Shown here piece by piece: positions 18,291 to 29,312 of a stretch of 64,000 nt of DNA. Below the pieces are notes generated by a model. That model did no database searches, had not been told where the DNA came from, and worked only from the letters and a program-made list of their open reading frames with translations. The position numbers and the translations under genes were made by a program. This DNA is from Aliidongia dinghuensis (lineage in GTDB: Bacteria; Pseudomonadota; Alphaproteobacteria; ATCC43930; CGMCC-115725), in the NCBI RefSeq assembly GCF_014643535.1, contig NZ_BMJQ01000014.1:149299-213298 (forward strand), written 5' to 3'. The first letter of the stretch is position 1; each line of letters opens with the position of its first letter.

Positions 18291-18320
18291 GGATCCCGTC
18301 CCTACTCCGTCTTGACCGGC

Positions 18321-18787
<467 letters not shown>

Positions 18788-18791
<4 letters not shown>

Positions 18792-20059
18792 CGCCCGAAC
18801 AGCTCCTTCGCCGCTTTGACCGCAGCCACCAGCGCGTCGACATCGCTCTCGTCGTTATAGATGCCGAAGGACGCGCGCGTCGTCGCCGGCACGCAGAGCC
18901 GGTCCATCAGCGGCTGGGCGCAATGATGGCCGGCCCGGACCGCGACCCGGTGCTTGTCGAGAATGGTCGCAAGATCATGCGGGTGGATGCCGTCGACCTC
19001 GAACGACAGCACAGCCAGGCGCCGCTGGCCGGCGCCGAGCAGCGTGACACCCGGGATGCGCGCCAGCGCATCGGCGCCGTACTCGGTCAGCCGCTCCTCA
19101 TGCTCCAGGATGCGGTCGCGGCCGAGCGCCTCCATATAGTCGAGCGCCACCGCCAGCCCGTGGGTCCCGGTGATGTCCGGCGTGCCGGCCTCGAACTTGT
19201 GCGGCACCTCGTTGAAGTCCGTATGCTCGAACGTCACCTGCAGGATCATGTCGCCGCCGCCCTGCCAGGGCGGCATCGCCTCCAGGAGTTCGTAGCGGCC
19301 CCACAGCACGCCGATGCCGGAGGGCCCATAGGTCTTGTGGCCGGAGAAGACGTAGAAGTCGCAGCCGATCGCCTGCACGTCGAGCGGCATGCGCGGTGCT
19401 GCCTGGCAGCCGTCGATCAGCACCTTGGCGCCGACCTTGTGCGCCTTCTCGACGATCGCTTCGACCGGTACCACCGAGCCCAGCGCATTCGCCACGTGGG
19501 TCACGGCAACGAGCTTGGTGCGCGACGACAGCCGCTCCTCGAACGCCGCCATGTCGAGCCCGCCGGTCGCATCGATCGGCGCCACCACCAGCTTGATGCC
19601 GATCCGGTCGCGCAGCATCTGCCAGGGCACGATGTTGGAATGATGCTCGAGCTCAGTGACGATCACCTCGTCGCCGGCCTTCAGCATGGCGAGGCCCCAG
19701 GTCTGCGCCACGAGGTTGATCGCCTCGGTCGCGCCGCGCACGAACACGATCTCCTTGGCGCTCTTCGCGTTCAGGAACCGGCGCACGGTCTCGCGCGCCG
19801 CCTCGTACTTGTCGGTCGCGCGCTGCGACAGGCCATAGACGCCTCGATGGACGTTCGCATAGTCCTGCTCATAGAACTTCGAGACCGCGTCGATCACGAC
19901 CTGCGGCTTCTGGGCGCTCGCCGCCGAATCGAGGAACACCACGTCCGGGTTGTTCTGGAAGATCGGAAAGTCCTGTTTCACCACGCGCGGGTCGAACGCC
20001 GGCCGCGACAGCGGTGCGGCCGTGACCGGTACCAGGCGGGGATCGCCGTCCTTGCTCAT
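18788..20059 (-). CDS. sufS: SufS cysteine desulfurase
   Basis: The product is 423 residues of the group II cysteine desulfurase type. The PLP lysine is Lys242 (FSGHKTYGPSG) and the persulfide cysteine is Cys380 (RAGHHCAQPLM). The protein takes sulfur from cysteine and passes it to SufU for the SufBCD scaffold. The ATG at 20059 has an AAAGAGG ribosome-binding site; an ATG at 20074 overlapping the sufD stop would add five residues. About 25 residues precede the usual start of the fold. It ends in overlap with sufU. Confidence 0.95.
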
Positions 20060-20070
20060 GGGCGCCTCTT

Positions 20071-21363
20071 TCATTTCTCGGGGTGCCGGAACGCCAGCCA
20101 CCGGCCGATCGCGTCGGTCAGGTAGTCGCGCGCCTGCTCGTGGCTGACGAGCTCGACCGCGTCGACGACGAAGGCCTCGATCAGCATGGCGCGCGCCTGT
20201 TCGGGCGCGATGCCACGCGAGCGAAGATAGAATTCCGCCGCCTCGTCCAGGTCGCCGACGGTTGCACCGTGGCTGCACTTGACGTCGTCGGCGAAGATCT
20301 CGAGCTCCGGCTTCGTGTCCATCACGGCGCGGTCGCTCAGGAGCACGGTCTTGTTGAGCTGGTAGGCGTCGGTCTTCTGCGCCACCTGGGCGACCTTGAT
20401 CTGGCCCTGGAACACGCCGTGCGACCGGTCGGCGAGGCAACCCTTGAACACTTCCTTGGTCTCGCCGTGGGGCGCCAGGTGCTCGATCACCGAGGCGACG
20501 GTCGACTCCTGCCGCTCGGCAAGCAGATAGACACCCGAGACGCCGCAGAACGCGCGCTCGCCCACGAGCTTCGCCCGGATGTCCTGGCGCGCCATCGCGG
20601 CGCCCAAGGAGAGCGTGAAGCCGTCGTAGATCGCATCCGCGCCGATCGAGACGTCGAGCGTGCCGGTGTGGAACGCCCGGAGATCCTCGTCCTGCAGCCG
20701 GTAATGGCCGAGCTTCGCATGGTCGGCGACCTCGACGGTCATGGCGGCATTGGTCCAGGTGGCGCCGACCCCGGCGAAGCTTTCGATCACGGTGACCTGA
20801 GCGCCCGTGCCGATGCGGATCAGGCCCTTGGCCTGCACCGAGGCCGACGCGTCGGCCTCGCCCCAATAGAGCACATGGACCGGGTCGTCGAGCGTGACGC
20901 CGGCCGGCACGATCAGCGCCAGGCCGTCGGTAAACAAGCCCTGATTGAGCGCGCGGAACGCGTCGGTCGCATCGGCCGGCCGTTCGAACAGCGCGTCGGC
21001 CTCGCCATTCTTCGCGAGCCAATCGGCGAAGGAGCCCAGGAACACGCCCGGCGGCAGGCTGCAGATGTGGCTGTGGTCCGGGTCGAAGCGGCCGTTCACG
21101 AATACCAAGCGGTTCGCGTGGCTAAGCAAGCGGCAGAGTCGCTCGCCGACCACGGTCGCGTTGCCGGGCTTGGCCGGCGCCGGCGCGAAGCTCGTGCCGG
21201 TCAAGCCCTTGAGCTCGGTGAAACGCCAGGCCTCGTGGCGCTTGGTCGGGAAACCGGCCTCGGCAAAGCGCTGGCGCGCCTCGGCGCGCTTGGTGCCGAG
21301 CCAGGCCGGCTCTGCCTGGTTGGCCGGGACGGCCAGGGTCTCGAGGAAAGGAACGGCAGACAT
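20071..21363 (-). CDS. sufD: SufD, Fe-S scaffold subunit
   Basis: The product is 430 residues. The N-terminal helical part carries the KRHEAWRFTELK motif; the remainder is the beta-helix core shared with SufB, ending in the conserved DVKCSHGATVGDLDE segment whose histidine is important in SufD. SufD pairs with SufB and SufC to build clusters. It lies 2 bases after the sufC stop and its own stop is 11 bases before the sufS start. Confidence 0.95.
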   Translation of the reverse strand: MSAVPFLETLAVPANQAEPAWLGTKRAEARQRFAEAGFPTKRHEAWRFTELKGLTGTSFAPAPAKPGNATVVGERLCRLLSHANRLVFVNGRFDPDHSHICSLPPGVFLGSFADWLAKNGEADALFERPADATDAFRALNQGLFTDGLALIVPAGVTLDDPVHVLYWGEADASASVQAKGLIRIGTGAQVTVIESFAGVGATWTNAAMTVEVADHAKLGHYRLQDEDLRAFHTGTLDVSIGADAIYDGFTLSLGAAMARQDIRAKLVGERAFCGVSGVYLLAERQESTVASVIEHLAPHGETKEVFKGCLADRSHGVFQGQIKVAQVAQKTDAYQLNKTVLLSDRAVMDTKPELEIFADDVKCSHGATVGDLDEAAEFYLRSRGIAPEQARAMLIEAFVVDAVELVSHEQARDYLTDAIGRWLAFRHPEK

Positions 21364-21365
21364 GA

Positions 21366-22112
<747 letters not shown>

Positions 22113-22153
22113 ATGGGTCCTCGGCAGTCGAATTTCTGAGAGTGCGGGGCGCG

Positions 22154-23611
22154 TCAGCCGACGCTGCCCTCCAGGCTGATCGCGAGCAGCTTCTGCGCCT
22201 CGACGGCGAATTCCATCGGAAGCTCTTTCAGGACTTCCTTGGCGAAGCCGTTGACGATCAGCGACAGCGCGTCTTCGGCCGTGAGCCCGCGCTGTTGGCA
22301 ATAGAACATCTGGTCTTCGCTCACTTTCGACGTCGTCGCCTCGTGCTCGACCCGGGCTGTGCGGTTATAGACGTCGATATAGGGCACCGTGTGCGCGCCG
22401 CACTTGTCGCCGATCAGCAGGCTGTCGCACTGGGTGAAGTTGCGGGCGCCCTTGGCCTTGGGCAGCACCTTGACCATGCCCCGATAGGTGTTCTGCCCTT
22501 TGCCGGCCGAGATGCCCTTGGAGATGATCGTCGACTTCGTGTTCTTGCCGATATGGATCATCTTCGACCCGGTATCGGCCTGCTGCCGGTTGTTGACGAT
22601 CGCGACCGAGTAGAACTCGCCCACCGAATTGTCGCCGGTCAGGACGCAGCTCGGATACTTCCAGGTGATCGCCGACCCGGTCTCGACCTGGGTCCAGGAG
22701 ATCTTGGAATTGGCGCCGCGGCAGTCGCCGCGCTTGGTCACGAAATTATAGATGCCGCCGCGGCCCTCGGCGTCGCCCGGGTACCAGTTCTGGACGGTCG
22801 AGTACTTGATCTGGGCGCCCTCGAGCGCCACCAGCTCGACGACCGCGGCATGCAGCTGGTTCTCGTCGCGCTGCGGTGCCGTGCAGCCTTCGAGGTAGCT
22901 CACGTACGCGCCCTTGTCGGCGACGATCAGCGTCCGCTCGAACTGGCCGGAATTCGCCGCATTGATGCGGAAATAGGTCGAGAGCTCCATCGGGCAGCGC
23001 ACGCCCGGCGGGATATAGACGAACGAGCCGTCGCTATAGACCGCCGAGTTCAGCGCCGCGAAGAAATTGTCCGTGGTCGGCACGACCGAGCCCAGGTACT
23101 GCCGGACGAGCTCCGGATGCTCTTTGATCGCCTCGCCCATCGAGCAGAAGATGATGCCCATCTCGGCAAGCTTGCCCTTGAAGGTGGTCGCGACCGAGAC
23201 GCTGTCGAACACCGCGTCGACCGCGATGTTGGAGACGCCGGCCAGGATTTCCTGTTCCTTCAGCGGAATGCCGAGCTTCTCGTAGGTCTTCAAGAGCTCC
23301 GGGTCGACCTCGTCGAGCGAGTTCAGCTTGGGCTTCTGCTTGGGCGCCGAATAATAGGTCGAGGCCTGGTAGTCGATCGGGTCGATCTTGAGCTTCGCCC
23401 ATTCGGGCGGGGTCATCTTGAGCCAGCCGCGGAACGCTTCGAGGCGCCATTCGAGCAACCACTCCGGCTCGCCCTTCTTGGCCGAGATGAAGCGGACGGT
23501 GTCCTCGTTGAGGCCGATCGGCGCGGTCTCGCTCTCGATGTCGGTGAAAAAGCCGTACTTGTACTGGCTCTGATCGGCAACGGCGCGGACGGTGTCGAGG
23601 GCTGCGCTCAT
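22154..23611 (-). CDS. sufB: SufB, Fe-S scaffold subunit
   Basis: The product is 485 residues, full length for SufB. It has the conserved core with WYPGDAEGRGGIYNFVTKRG, and the late Cys/Glu-bearing segment CGAHTVPYIDVYNRTARVEH before YCQQRGL. SufB holds the nascent cluster with SufD. The start ATG overlaps the stop of the upstream Rrf2 regulator gene by 4 bases (ATGA), so the regulator and scaffold are translationally coupled. Confidence 0.96.
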   Translation of the reverse strand: MSAALDTVRAVADQSQYKYGFFTDIESETAPIGLNEDTVRFISAKKGEPEWLLEWRLEAFRGWLKMTPPEWAKLKIDPIDYQASTYYSAPKQKPKLNSLDEVDPELLKTYEKLGIPLKEQEILAGVSNIAVDAVFDSVSVATTFKGKLAEMGIIFCSMGEAIKEHPELVRQYLGSVVPTTDNFFAALNSAVYSDGSFVYIPPGVRCPMELSTYFRINAANSGQFERTLIVADKGAYVSYLEGCTAPQRDENQLHAAVVELVALEGAQIKYSTVQNWYPGDAEGRGGIYNFVTKRGDCRGANSKISWTQVETGSAITWKYPSCVLTGDNSVGEFYSVAIVNNRQQADTGSKMIHIGKNTKSTIISKGISAGKGQNTYRGMVKVLPKAKGARNFTQCDSLLIGDKCGAHTVPYIDVYNRTARVEHEATTSKVSEDQMFYCQQRGLTAEDALSLIVNGFAKEVLKELPMEFAVEAQKLLAISLEGSVG

Positions 23612-24063
23612 GGTGCGGTCGTCTCGATGTTGTATTCAGGAGAGAAGGAAGGAGCGGCCAGGCTGGGCAGGACCATTTCGCCGAGCGTCACGCCGGCCAA
23701 TGCATCGCCGACCGCCCGGTTGATCCGGTGCCAGTGCGGCCGGGTCGGGCAATAGTGCAGCCGGTCGCACGGCCCGATCTTGGACGTGCACTGCGTCATG
23801 GCGAAATCGCCGTCGATCGCGGCGACGATCTCGGCCACCGAGATCTCGTCGGCATGGCGCGCCAGCCGGTAGCCGCCGGCGGCGCCGCGCACGGCGGAAA
23901 CGATGCCGGCCTTGGCAAGCAGCTTCAGCACCTTGGCGACCGTCGTCTGCGGCAGGCGCGTGTCGGCGGCCACATGCATCGCATTCGCCTGGTTCGGCGC
24001 AACCGCCGCCAGATGCGTGGCGACGATGACGCCATAATCCGCAAGTTTGCTCAGAATGATCAT
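23608..24063 (-). CDS. Rrf2-family (IscR/SufR-like) Fe-S regulator of the suf operon
   Basis: The product is 151 residues. The N-terminal Rrf2 winged helix (MIILSKLADYGVIVATHL, then GAAGGYRLAR) is followed by a cysteine triad at residues 92, 99 and 105 (C-x6-C-x5-C), the likely ligands of a sensory cluster. It is the first gene of the suf operon and probably represses it when clusters are sufficient. An RBS (GAAAGGGTG) precedes the ATG at 24063, and an IscR-like palindrome lies 22-34 bases further upstream. Confidence 0.92.
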   Translation of the reverse strand: MIILSKLADYGVIVATHLAAVAPNQANAMHVAADTRLPQTTVAKVLKLLAKAGIVSAVRGAAGGYRLARHADEISVAEIVAAIDGDFAMTQCTSKIGPCDRLHYCPTRPHWHRINRAVGDALAGVTLGEMVLPSLAAPSFSPEYNIETTAP

Positions 24064-24084
24064 GGATCACCCTTTCTCAATTGG

Positions 24085-24097
24085 GACTGATTTAGTC
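24085..24097 (-). promoter_or_regulatory. IscR type 1-like operator of the suf operon
   Basis: The sequence GACTGATTTAGTC fits the core GACT-R-D-WWW-AGTC of IscR type 1 sites without mismatch, and the arms extend to GGACT/AGTCC. It lies 22-34 bases before the start codon of the Rrf2 gene, in the expected core-promoter/leader position, which fits autoregulation. The match is seen in the sequence; binding by this Rrf2 protein is inferred. Confidence 0.7.
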
Positions 24098-24303
24098 CTG
24101 ATTGCGTCGAGTCTCAACCCCCGAAGCCGATTTAGCTGCGCGCGGCGCGCATGGGACCAGGGCGGATAACGCGCAAGGCGGCCCGCGCGGCCGTTCCCGT
24201 GCGGAGGGGCGCATCCGCGTGACGGCGGCCGGTCGAGCACGCTATCATCGCGCCGCGCCTGCGACCGCACCCGGCTTCCCACAAGAAAGAAAGAGCGACA
24301 CTT

Positions 24304-25092
24304 ATGTCCCGTCACAGCCTGTCCGCTGCCGCGGCAACGCTTATTGTCCTGAGCCTCGCCTCCCTGGCCGCGCGCGCCGAGACCGTCAACCAGACGCTCG
24401 ACGGCAAGGCGCTGTCGATCGACCTCGCCTGCGTCGACCGGGTCGAGATCCAGCCCAAGCCCGGCCTCTCGGGCAAGGTCGTGGTCGAGGCGACCTCGAA
24501 CAAGGACGGCGAGCTCAAGGATTTCGTGTTCAAGGGTGGCGAGACCGCGTCGGTCACGCGCGAGCGGCGCTCCTGCACCTCGACCGTCCTCGACCGGCCC
24601 AAGACCACCGTCTCGATCCAGGTGCCGGCCGGCACGCCGATCGACATCAAGAACGGCGGCTCGACGAATTACGTCGTCGGCGCCGTGGGCGCCAGCCTGC
24701 ATGCGCGTCTCGCCGGCTCGGGCTATCTCACGGCCGTTTCCGCCACCGACGTCGACATCCACGTCACGGGCTCGAGCAATGTGAATATCGGCCAGACGAA
24801 CGGGTCTGCCGAGGTGCAGATCGCCGGCAGCGGCGATGTCCGCATCGGCGACGCGGAGATGCCGAGCTTGAAGATCAAGGTGAGCGGCAGCGGCAATATC
24901 GCGATCGACAATGGAGGGATCGGCACGCTCACCGCCTCGGTCGCCGGCTCCGGCAATCTCAGGGTCATGGCGACCGTGCAGGACGCGACGCTCTCGACCG
25001 TCGGGTCCGGCAATATCGAAGTGGCGAAGGTGACCGGCAGCCTGTCGAGCAACAAGGCTGGGTCGGGCACGATCCGGGCCGGTAGGAGCTGA
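24304..25092 (+). CDS. Secreted head-GIN-domain (DUF2807) protein
   Basis: The product is 262 residues. The signal peptide ends near residue 25 (ARA-E). The mature protein is made of short beta-helix-like repeats that recur as GSGN/GSGD turns (AGSGYL, AGSGDV, SGSGNI, AGSGNL, GSGNI), the pattern of the DUF2807 putative auto-transporter adhesin/head-GIN fold. Function is unknown; the protein is expected in the periplasm or at the cell surface. It is divergent from the suf operon and on the same strand as the hopanoid genes, 71 bases before hpnA. Confidence 0.8.
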   Translation: MSRHSLSAAAATLIVLSLASLAARAETVNQTLDGKALSIDLACVDRVEIQPKPGLSGKVVVEATSNKDGELKDFVFKGGETASVTRERRSCTSTVLDRPKTTVSIQVPAGTPIDIKNGGSTNYVVGAVGASLHARLAGSGYLTAVSATDVDIHVTGSSNVNIGQTNGSAEVQIAGSGDVRIGDAEMPSLKIKVSGSGNIAIDNGGIGTLTASVAGSGNLRVMATVQDATLSTVGSGNIEVAKVTGSLSSNKAGSGTIRAGRS

Positions 25093-25163
25093 CGGGCCTA
25101 CCGCCCGAGGCGCCGTCGCGCTAAGACGGCGCGTCCGTTCCATCCCAGAGGATCCGCCCACGA

Positions 25164-26156
25164 ATGATCTGCCTCGTCACCGGTGCCACCGGCTTCGTCG
25201 GCTCGGCCGTCGCCCGCAAGCTGATCGCCGCCGGGCACGAGGTGCGCGTGCTGGTGCGTGCCGGCAGCGACCGGCGCAATCTCGCCGGGCTCGACGCGGC
25301 GCCGGTCGTGGGCAGCCTCGACGAGCCCGCGACCCTCGCGCCCGCACTCAAGGGCTGCGAGGCGCTGTTCCATGTCGCGGCCGACTATCGGCTGTGGGTG
25401 CCCGAGCCGGCGAAGATGTACCGGACCAACGTCGACGGCACGGTGGCGTTGATGGAGGCGGCGCTGGCGGCGGGCGTCGGCCGTATCGTCCACACCTCGA
25501 GCGTCGCGACGCTCGGCCTTCTGCCCGGCGGCGCCGACTCCGACGAGGCGACGCCGGTCACGATCGAGCAGATGGTCGGGCCTTACAAGCGCTCGAAGTT
25601 CCTGAGCGAAGAGGCCGTCCAGCGGCTCGCGCGCGAGCGCGGCCTGCCGGCGGTGATCGTCAATCCCTCGACGCCCGTCGGCCCCCGCGACGTCAAGCCG
25701 ACGCCGACCGGCCGGACCATCGTCGAGGCGGCATCCGGCCGCATGCCGGCCTTCGTCGATACGGGGCTCAATTTCGCCCATGTCGACGACGTGGCGGAGG
25801 GCCATCTCCTGGCGTTCGACAAGGGCAAGATCGGCGAGCGCTATATCCTGGGCGGCGAGAACCTGACCTTGAGCGCGTTCCTCGCGATCATCGCCCGGCT
25901 CACCGGCCGCAAGGCGCCGACCATCAGCCTGCCGATCGACCTCCTGATGCCGCTCGCCTACGGCGCCGAGCTCTATGCGCGCGTGACGGGCAAGGAGCCG
26001 TTCGTGACGCGTGACGGATTGACCCTCGCGCGCAAGAAGATGTTCTTCACCATCGCCAAGGCGCAGCGCGAGCTCGGCTATGCGCCGCGGCCGGCCGAAG
26101 AGGGCATCCGCGACGCGATCGACTGGTTCCGCCAGCACAACTATCTCGGGGTCTGA
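25164..26156 (+). CDS. hpnA: HpnA, hopanoid-associated sugar epimerase (extended SDR)
   Basis: The product is 330 residues. The NAD-binding TGATGFVGSAVARKL is at the N-terminus; the catalytic-type YKRSK lies near residue 150. The overall length and the C-terminal FTIAKAQRELGYAPRPAEEG match HpnA proteins, which are NAD-dependent epimerases linked to hopanoid loci. The exact substrate is not established. It is the first gene of the hopanoid run and is followed by hpnC at about 70 bases. Confidence 0.92.
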   Translation: MICLVTGATGFVGSAVARKLIAAGHEVRVLVRAGSDRRNLAGLDAAPVVGSLDEPATLAPALKGCEALFHVAADYRLWVPEPAKMYRTNVDGTVALMEAALAAGVGRIVHTSSVATLGLLPGGADSDEATPVTIEQMVGPYKRSKFLSEEAVQRLARERGLPAVIVNPSTPVGPRDVKPTPTGRTIVEAASGRMPAFVDTGLNFAHVDDVAEGHLLAFDKGKIGERYILGGENLTLSAFLAIIARLTGRKAPTISLPIDLLMPLAYGAELYARVTGKEPFVTRDGLTLARKKMFFTIAKAQRELGYAPRPAEEGIRDAIDWFRQHNYLGV

Positions 26157-26225
26157 TATCCAAGGGGCCTGATCCGAGCGGCCTGCACTTGCCCTCGACA
26201 CCGCTATGAGGCATTGAGTGCGCCG

Positions 26226-27176
26226 ATGAGCGATTCCCTGCAGAACGCCCCCGCCCCTGGCACGCCAGTCCATGAGCCCTTGGCCCACGGCACCCTGGAA
26301 ACGCCGTCGGGCAAGTCCGCGGCGGACGAGAATTTCCCGGTCGGCTCCTGGCTGATCCGTCCGGATCTGCGCCGGCACGTCCACACGTTCTATGCCTTCG
26401 CACGCGGCGCCGACGATGTCGCCGACAATCCGGATCTGGCGCCCGACGACAAGGTGGCGCGGCTCACCCGCATGGGCGAAATCATCCTGGGTCGCGGCAA
26501 CCGGGCGACCGAGGAAGCCGAGTCGCTCGCCTGCGTCAGGATGCGCGCGAGCCTGGCCGAGACCAAGGTCACGCCGCAGCATTGCCTCGACCTGCTGCAG
26601 GCCTTCACCCAGGACGCCAACAAGGCACGCTATCGCGACTGGGACGACCTGCTCGGCTACTGCTTCCTGTCGGCCTCGCCGGTCGGCCGACAGCTGCTCG
26701 ACCTGCATGGCGAGGGTGCCGCCTGCCGCCCAGGCGCCGACGCGCTGTGCAACGCGCTGCAGGTCATCAATCACCTGCAGGATTGTGCTGAGGACTACAA
26801 GGCGCTCGACCGGATCTATCTGCCGACCGGCTACATGGCGGAGGAAGGGGCCGAGATCGCCGACCTCGCGCGGCCGGCCCTGACGCCGGCGATGCGCCGT
26901 GTGCTCGACCGAACGATCGCGCCGCTCGAAGGGCTCCTGGCCGAGTGCGCCGACCTGGTCATGCAGGTCGACGACGTGCGCATCGCGCTCGAGTGCCAGG
27001 TCATCCGCACGCTCGCCGCGCGCCTCACCCGCCGGCTCAAGAACGAGGACCCGATCGCGACACGCGTCGAACTGTCGAAGCCGGTGGCGGGTGGCCTGGC
27101 GCTCGGCGCCCTCGCCTCGGGCCTCTGGCGCCGCCGTGCGCGTCCCGCCCCTCGCCCCGCAGCGCTGCACTCATGA
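26226..27176 (+). CDS. hpnC: HpnC, hydroxysqualene synthase
   Basis: The product is 316 residues of the squalene/phytoene synthase fold. The first Asp-rich motif is ARGADDVADNPD and the second is LQDCAEDYKALDRIYLP. In the three-enzyme bacterial route HpnC converts presqualene diphosphate to hydroxysqualene. The start is the ATG at 26226; an upstream TTG at 26214 is less likely. The C-terminus ends in a short Ala/Arg-rich tail. The stop overlaps the hpnD start by 4 bases (ATGA). Confidence 0.93.
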   Translation: MSDSLQNAPAPGTPVHEPLAHGTLETPSGKSAADENFPVGSWLIRPDLRRHVHTFYAFARGADDVADNPDLAPDDKVARLTRMGEIILGRGNRATEEAESLACVRMRASLAETKVTPQHCLDLLQAFTQDANKARYRDWDDLLGYCFLSASPVGRQLLDLHGEGAACRPGADALCNALQVINHLQDCAEDYKALDRIYLPTGYMAEEGAEIADLARPALTPAMRRVLDRTIAPLEGLLAECADLVMQVDDVRIALECQVIRTLAARLTRRLKNEDPIATRVELSKPVAGGLALGALASGLWRRRARPAPRPAALHS

Positions 27177-28054
27177 GCATGTCAGCCCCGCTCCCGACCA
27201 ATGCCGCGGACGAGCCGGCGGCGGACCTGGCCGAGGTCACCCGCCAGGTCGGCCAGGCCAAGAGCTCGTTCTACACCGCGATGCGGTTCCTGCCCGAGGA
27301 CCGGCGCAACGGCATGTATGCGATCTACGCCTTTTGCCGCGAGGTCGACGACATCGCCGACGAGCCGGCGGCGCAGGCGGACAAGCAGCGCGGCCTGGCC
27401 GCCTGGCGCGCCGAGATCGAGGCGATCTATGCCGGCCGGCCAGCGACGCTCATGGTGGGCCGCGCGCTCGTCGGGCCGATCCGCCAGTTCGGCCTTGAGA
27501 AGGCCGATTTCCACGCAGTGATCGACGGCATGGCCATGGATGCGGAGCGCGACATCGTGGCGCCCGACGCGGCCGAGCTCGACCTCTATTGCGACCGGGT
27601 GGCGAGCGCCGTCGGCCGCCTGTCGGTCCGCGTGTTCGGCCCCTACGAGCCGCACGCGGATGAGGTGGCCGAGCATCTGGGCCGCGCGCTGCAGCTCACC
27701 AACATCCTGCGCGACGTGGACGAGGACGCGGAACGCGGCCGGCTCTACCTGCCGCGCGAGGGCTTGGAGCGGCACGGCATCGCGACGCGCGTGCCGGCCG
27801 AGGTCGCGGCCCATCCGGCGATCCATGCCGTCTGCGCCGAGCTCGCGGTCGAGGCTGAGCGCCGGTTCCGCCTCGCCGATGCCGCCATGGCCCAATGCGC
27901 GCGCAAGACGATGCGGCCGGCACGCATGATGAGCGGCGTCTATGGCGCGATCCTGACGCGCTTGCTCAAGCGCGGCTGGGCCTACCCGCGCACGCCGGTC
28001 AAGGTGCCGAAGCTCGTCAAGATCTGGATCGCGCTCACCCGCGTGTTCTTCTGA
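27173..28054 (+). CDS. hpnD: HpnD, presqualene diphosphate synthase
   Basis: The product is 293 residues, also a squalene/phytoene synthase fold. The two Asp-rich motifs are FCREVDDIADEP and TNILRDVDEDAERGRLYLP. HpnD joins two farnesyl diphosphates to presqualene diphosphate, the first committed step. A second ATG two codons in is also possible. Translation is coupled to hpnC by the ATGA overlap, and hpnE begins 4 bases after its stop. Confidence 0.94.
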   Translation: MSMSAPLPTNAADEPAADLAEVTRQVGQAKSSFYTAMRFLPEDRRNGMYAIYAFCREVDDIADEPAAQADKQRGLAAWRAEIEAIYAGRPATLMVGRALVGPIRQFGLEKADFHAVIDGMAMDAERDIVAPDAAELDLYCDRVASAVGRLSVRVFGPYEPHADEVAEHLGRALQLTNILRDVDEDAERGRLYLPREGLERHGIATRVPAEVAAHPAIHAVCAELAVEAERRFRLADAAMAQCARKTMRPARMMSGVYGAILTRLLKRGWAYPRTPVKVPKLVKIWIALTRVFF

Positions 28055-28058
28055 CCTC

Positions 28059-29312
28059 ATGCAACCCATCACCCATGTCATCGGCGCCGGCCTCGCCGGC
28101 TTGAGCGCTGCGCTCCGCCTGACGGAGGCCGGCCATCGCGTCGTGATCTACGAGGCGGGCCCGCAAGCCGGCGGCCGCTGCCGCTCCTATTTCGACGAGC
28201 CGCTCGGCTGCCGCATCGACAACGGCAACCACCTGCTGATGAGCGGCAACGATGCCGCCCTCTCGTACCTGAAGCTCATCGGCGCCGAGGACACGCTCGA
28301 AGGCCCCGCGAGCGGGCGCTATCCGTTCTTCGATCGCGGCACCGGCGAGCGCTGGAACCTGGCACCCAACCGCGGCAAGCTGCCCTGGTGGGTGCTCGTC
28401 CCCGGCCGGCGCGTGCCGGGCAGCCGGGCCGGCGACTATCTGGCGGCGCTCCGCTTCCGCAAATGCGGCCCGGATGCGACCGTGGCCGATCTCGTCGGCC
28501 AGGACACACGGCTCTATCGCCGGTTCTGGGAGCCGCTCGCAGTCGCCGCCCTCAATACGGAGGCCAAGACCGCCGCCGCCCACCTGCTCTGGCCGGTGCT
28601 GGAAGAGACCTTCGCCCGCGGTGCCGATTTCTCGCGCCCGCTGGTGGCGCGCGACGGCCTGTCGGAAAGCTTCGTCGACCCGGCGCTCGCCTGGCTGGAG
28701 CAGCGCGGCGCGACGCTCAGGCTTTCGACTCGCGTGCGCAAGATCGGCTTCCACGGCGATCGCGTGGTGTCGCTCGATCTCGGCAGCGATTTCGTCGGGC
28801 TCGACCAGGGCGACAATCTGGTGGTCGCGGTCCCGCCGGCGGTCGCGACCGGCCTCGTGCCGCACCTGGTGACGCCGACCGAGTTCCGCCCGATCGTCAA
28901 CGCGCATTTCCGGCTCGACGAACGGGATGCAGTGCCGGGCGTAGAGATCCTGGGCGTCATCGGCGGGACGGCCGAATGGATCTTCCGGCGCGGCCCGCTC
29001 GCCTCGGTCACGATCAGTGCGGCAAGCCACGTCGTCGACGAGGACGCGGACGCGCTGGCGCCGCGCATCTGGGCCGACGTCGCCGCGGGCTTGGCGCTCG
29101 GCGAGCGGCCGATGCCCGCCTGGCGCATCGTCAAGGAAAAGCGCGCGACTTTCGCCGAGACGCCGGACCAAGTGAAACGGCGGCCGGAAGCAAAGACCTT
29201 CTGGCGGAACCTGGCACTCGCCGGCGACTGGACCGACACGGGCCTGCCCGCAACCATCGAGGGCGCCATCCGGTCCGGAGAAAAGGCAGCGGCTCAGCTG
29301 CGTAGCACTTGA
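28059..29312 (+). CDS. hpnE: HpnE, hydroxysqualene dehydroxylase
   Basis: The product is 417 residues, an FAD-dependent amine-oxidase/desaturase-type fold. The dinucleotide-binding motif VIGAGLAGLSAALRLTEAGH is at the start, and a C-terminal FAD motif contains LAGDWTDTGLPATIEGA. HpnE reduces hydroxysqualene to squalene, completing the HpnCDE route. Similar enzymes desaturate carotenoids, but context settles the role. It begins 4 bases after hpnD. A TTGAAC-TC-GTTCAA palindrome overlaps its stop codon. Confidence 0.93.
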   Translation: MQPITHVIGAGLAGLSAALRLTEAGHRVVIYEAGPQAGGRCRSYFDEPLGCRIDNGNHLLMSGNDAALSYLKLIGAEDTLEGPASGRYPFFDRGTGERWNLAPNRGKLPWWVLVPGRRVPGSRAGDYLAALRFRKCGPDATVADLVGQDTRLYRRFWEPLAVAALNTEAKTAAAHLLWPVLEETFARGADFSRPLVARDGLSESFVDPALAWLEQRGATLRLSTRVRKIGFHGDRVVSLDLGSDFVGLDQGDNLVVAVPPAVATGLVPHLVTPTEFRPIVNAHFRLDERDAVPGVEILGVIGGTAEWIFRRGPLASVTISAASHVVDEDADALAPRIWADVAAGLALGERPMPAWRIVKEKRATFAETPDQVKRRPEAKTFWRNLALAGDWTDTGLPATIEGAIRSGEKAAAQLRST

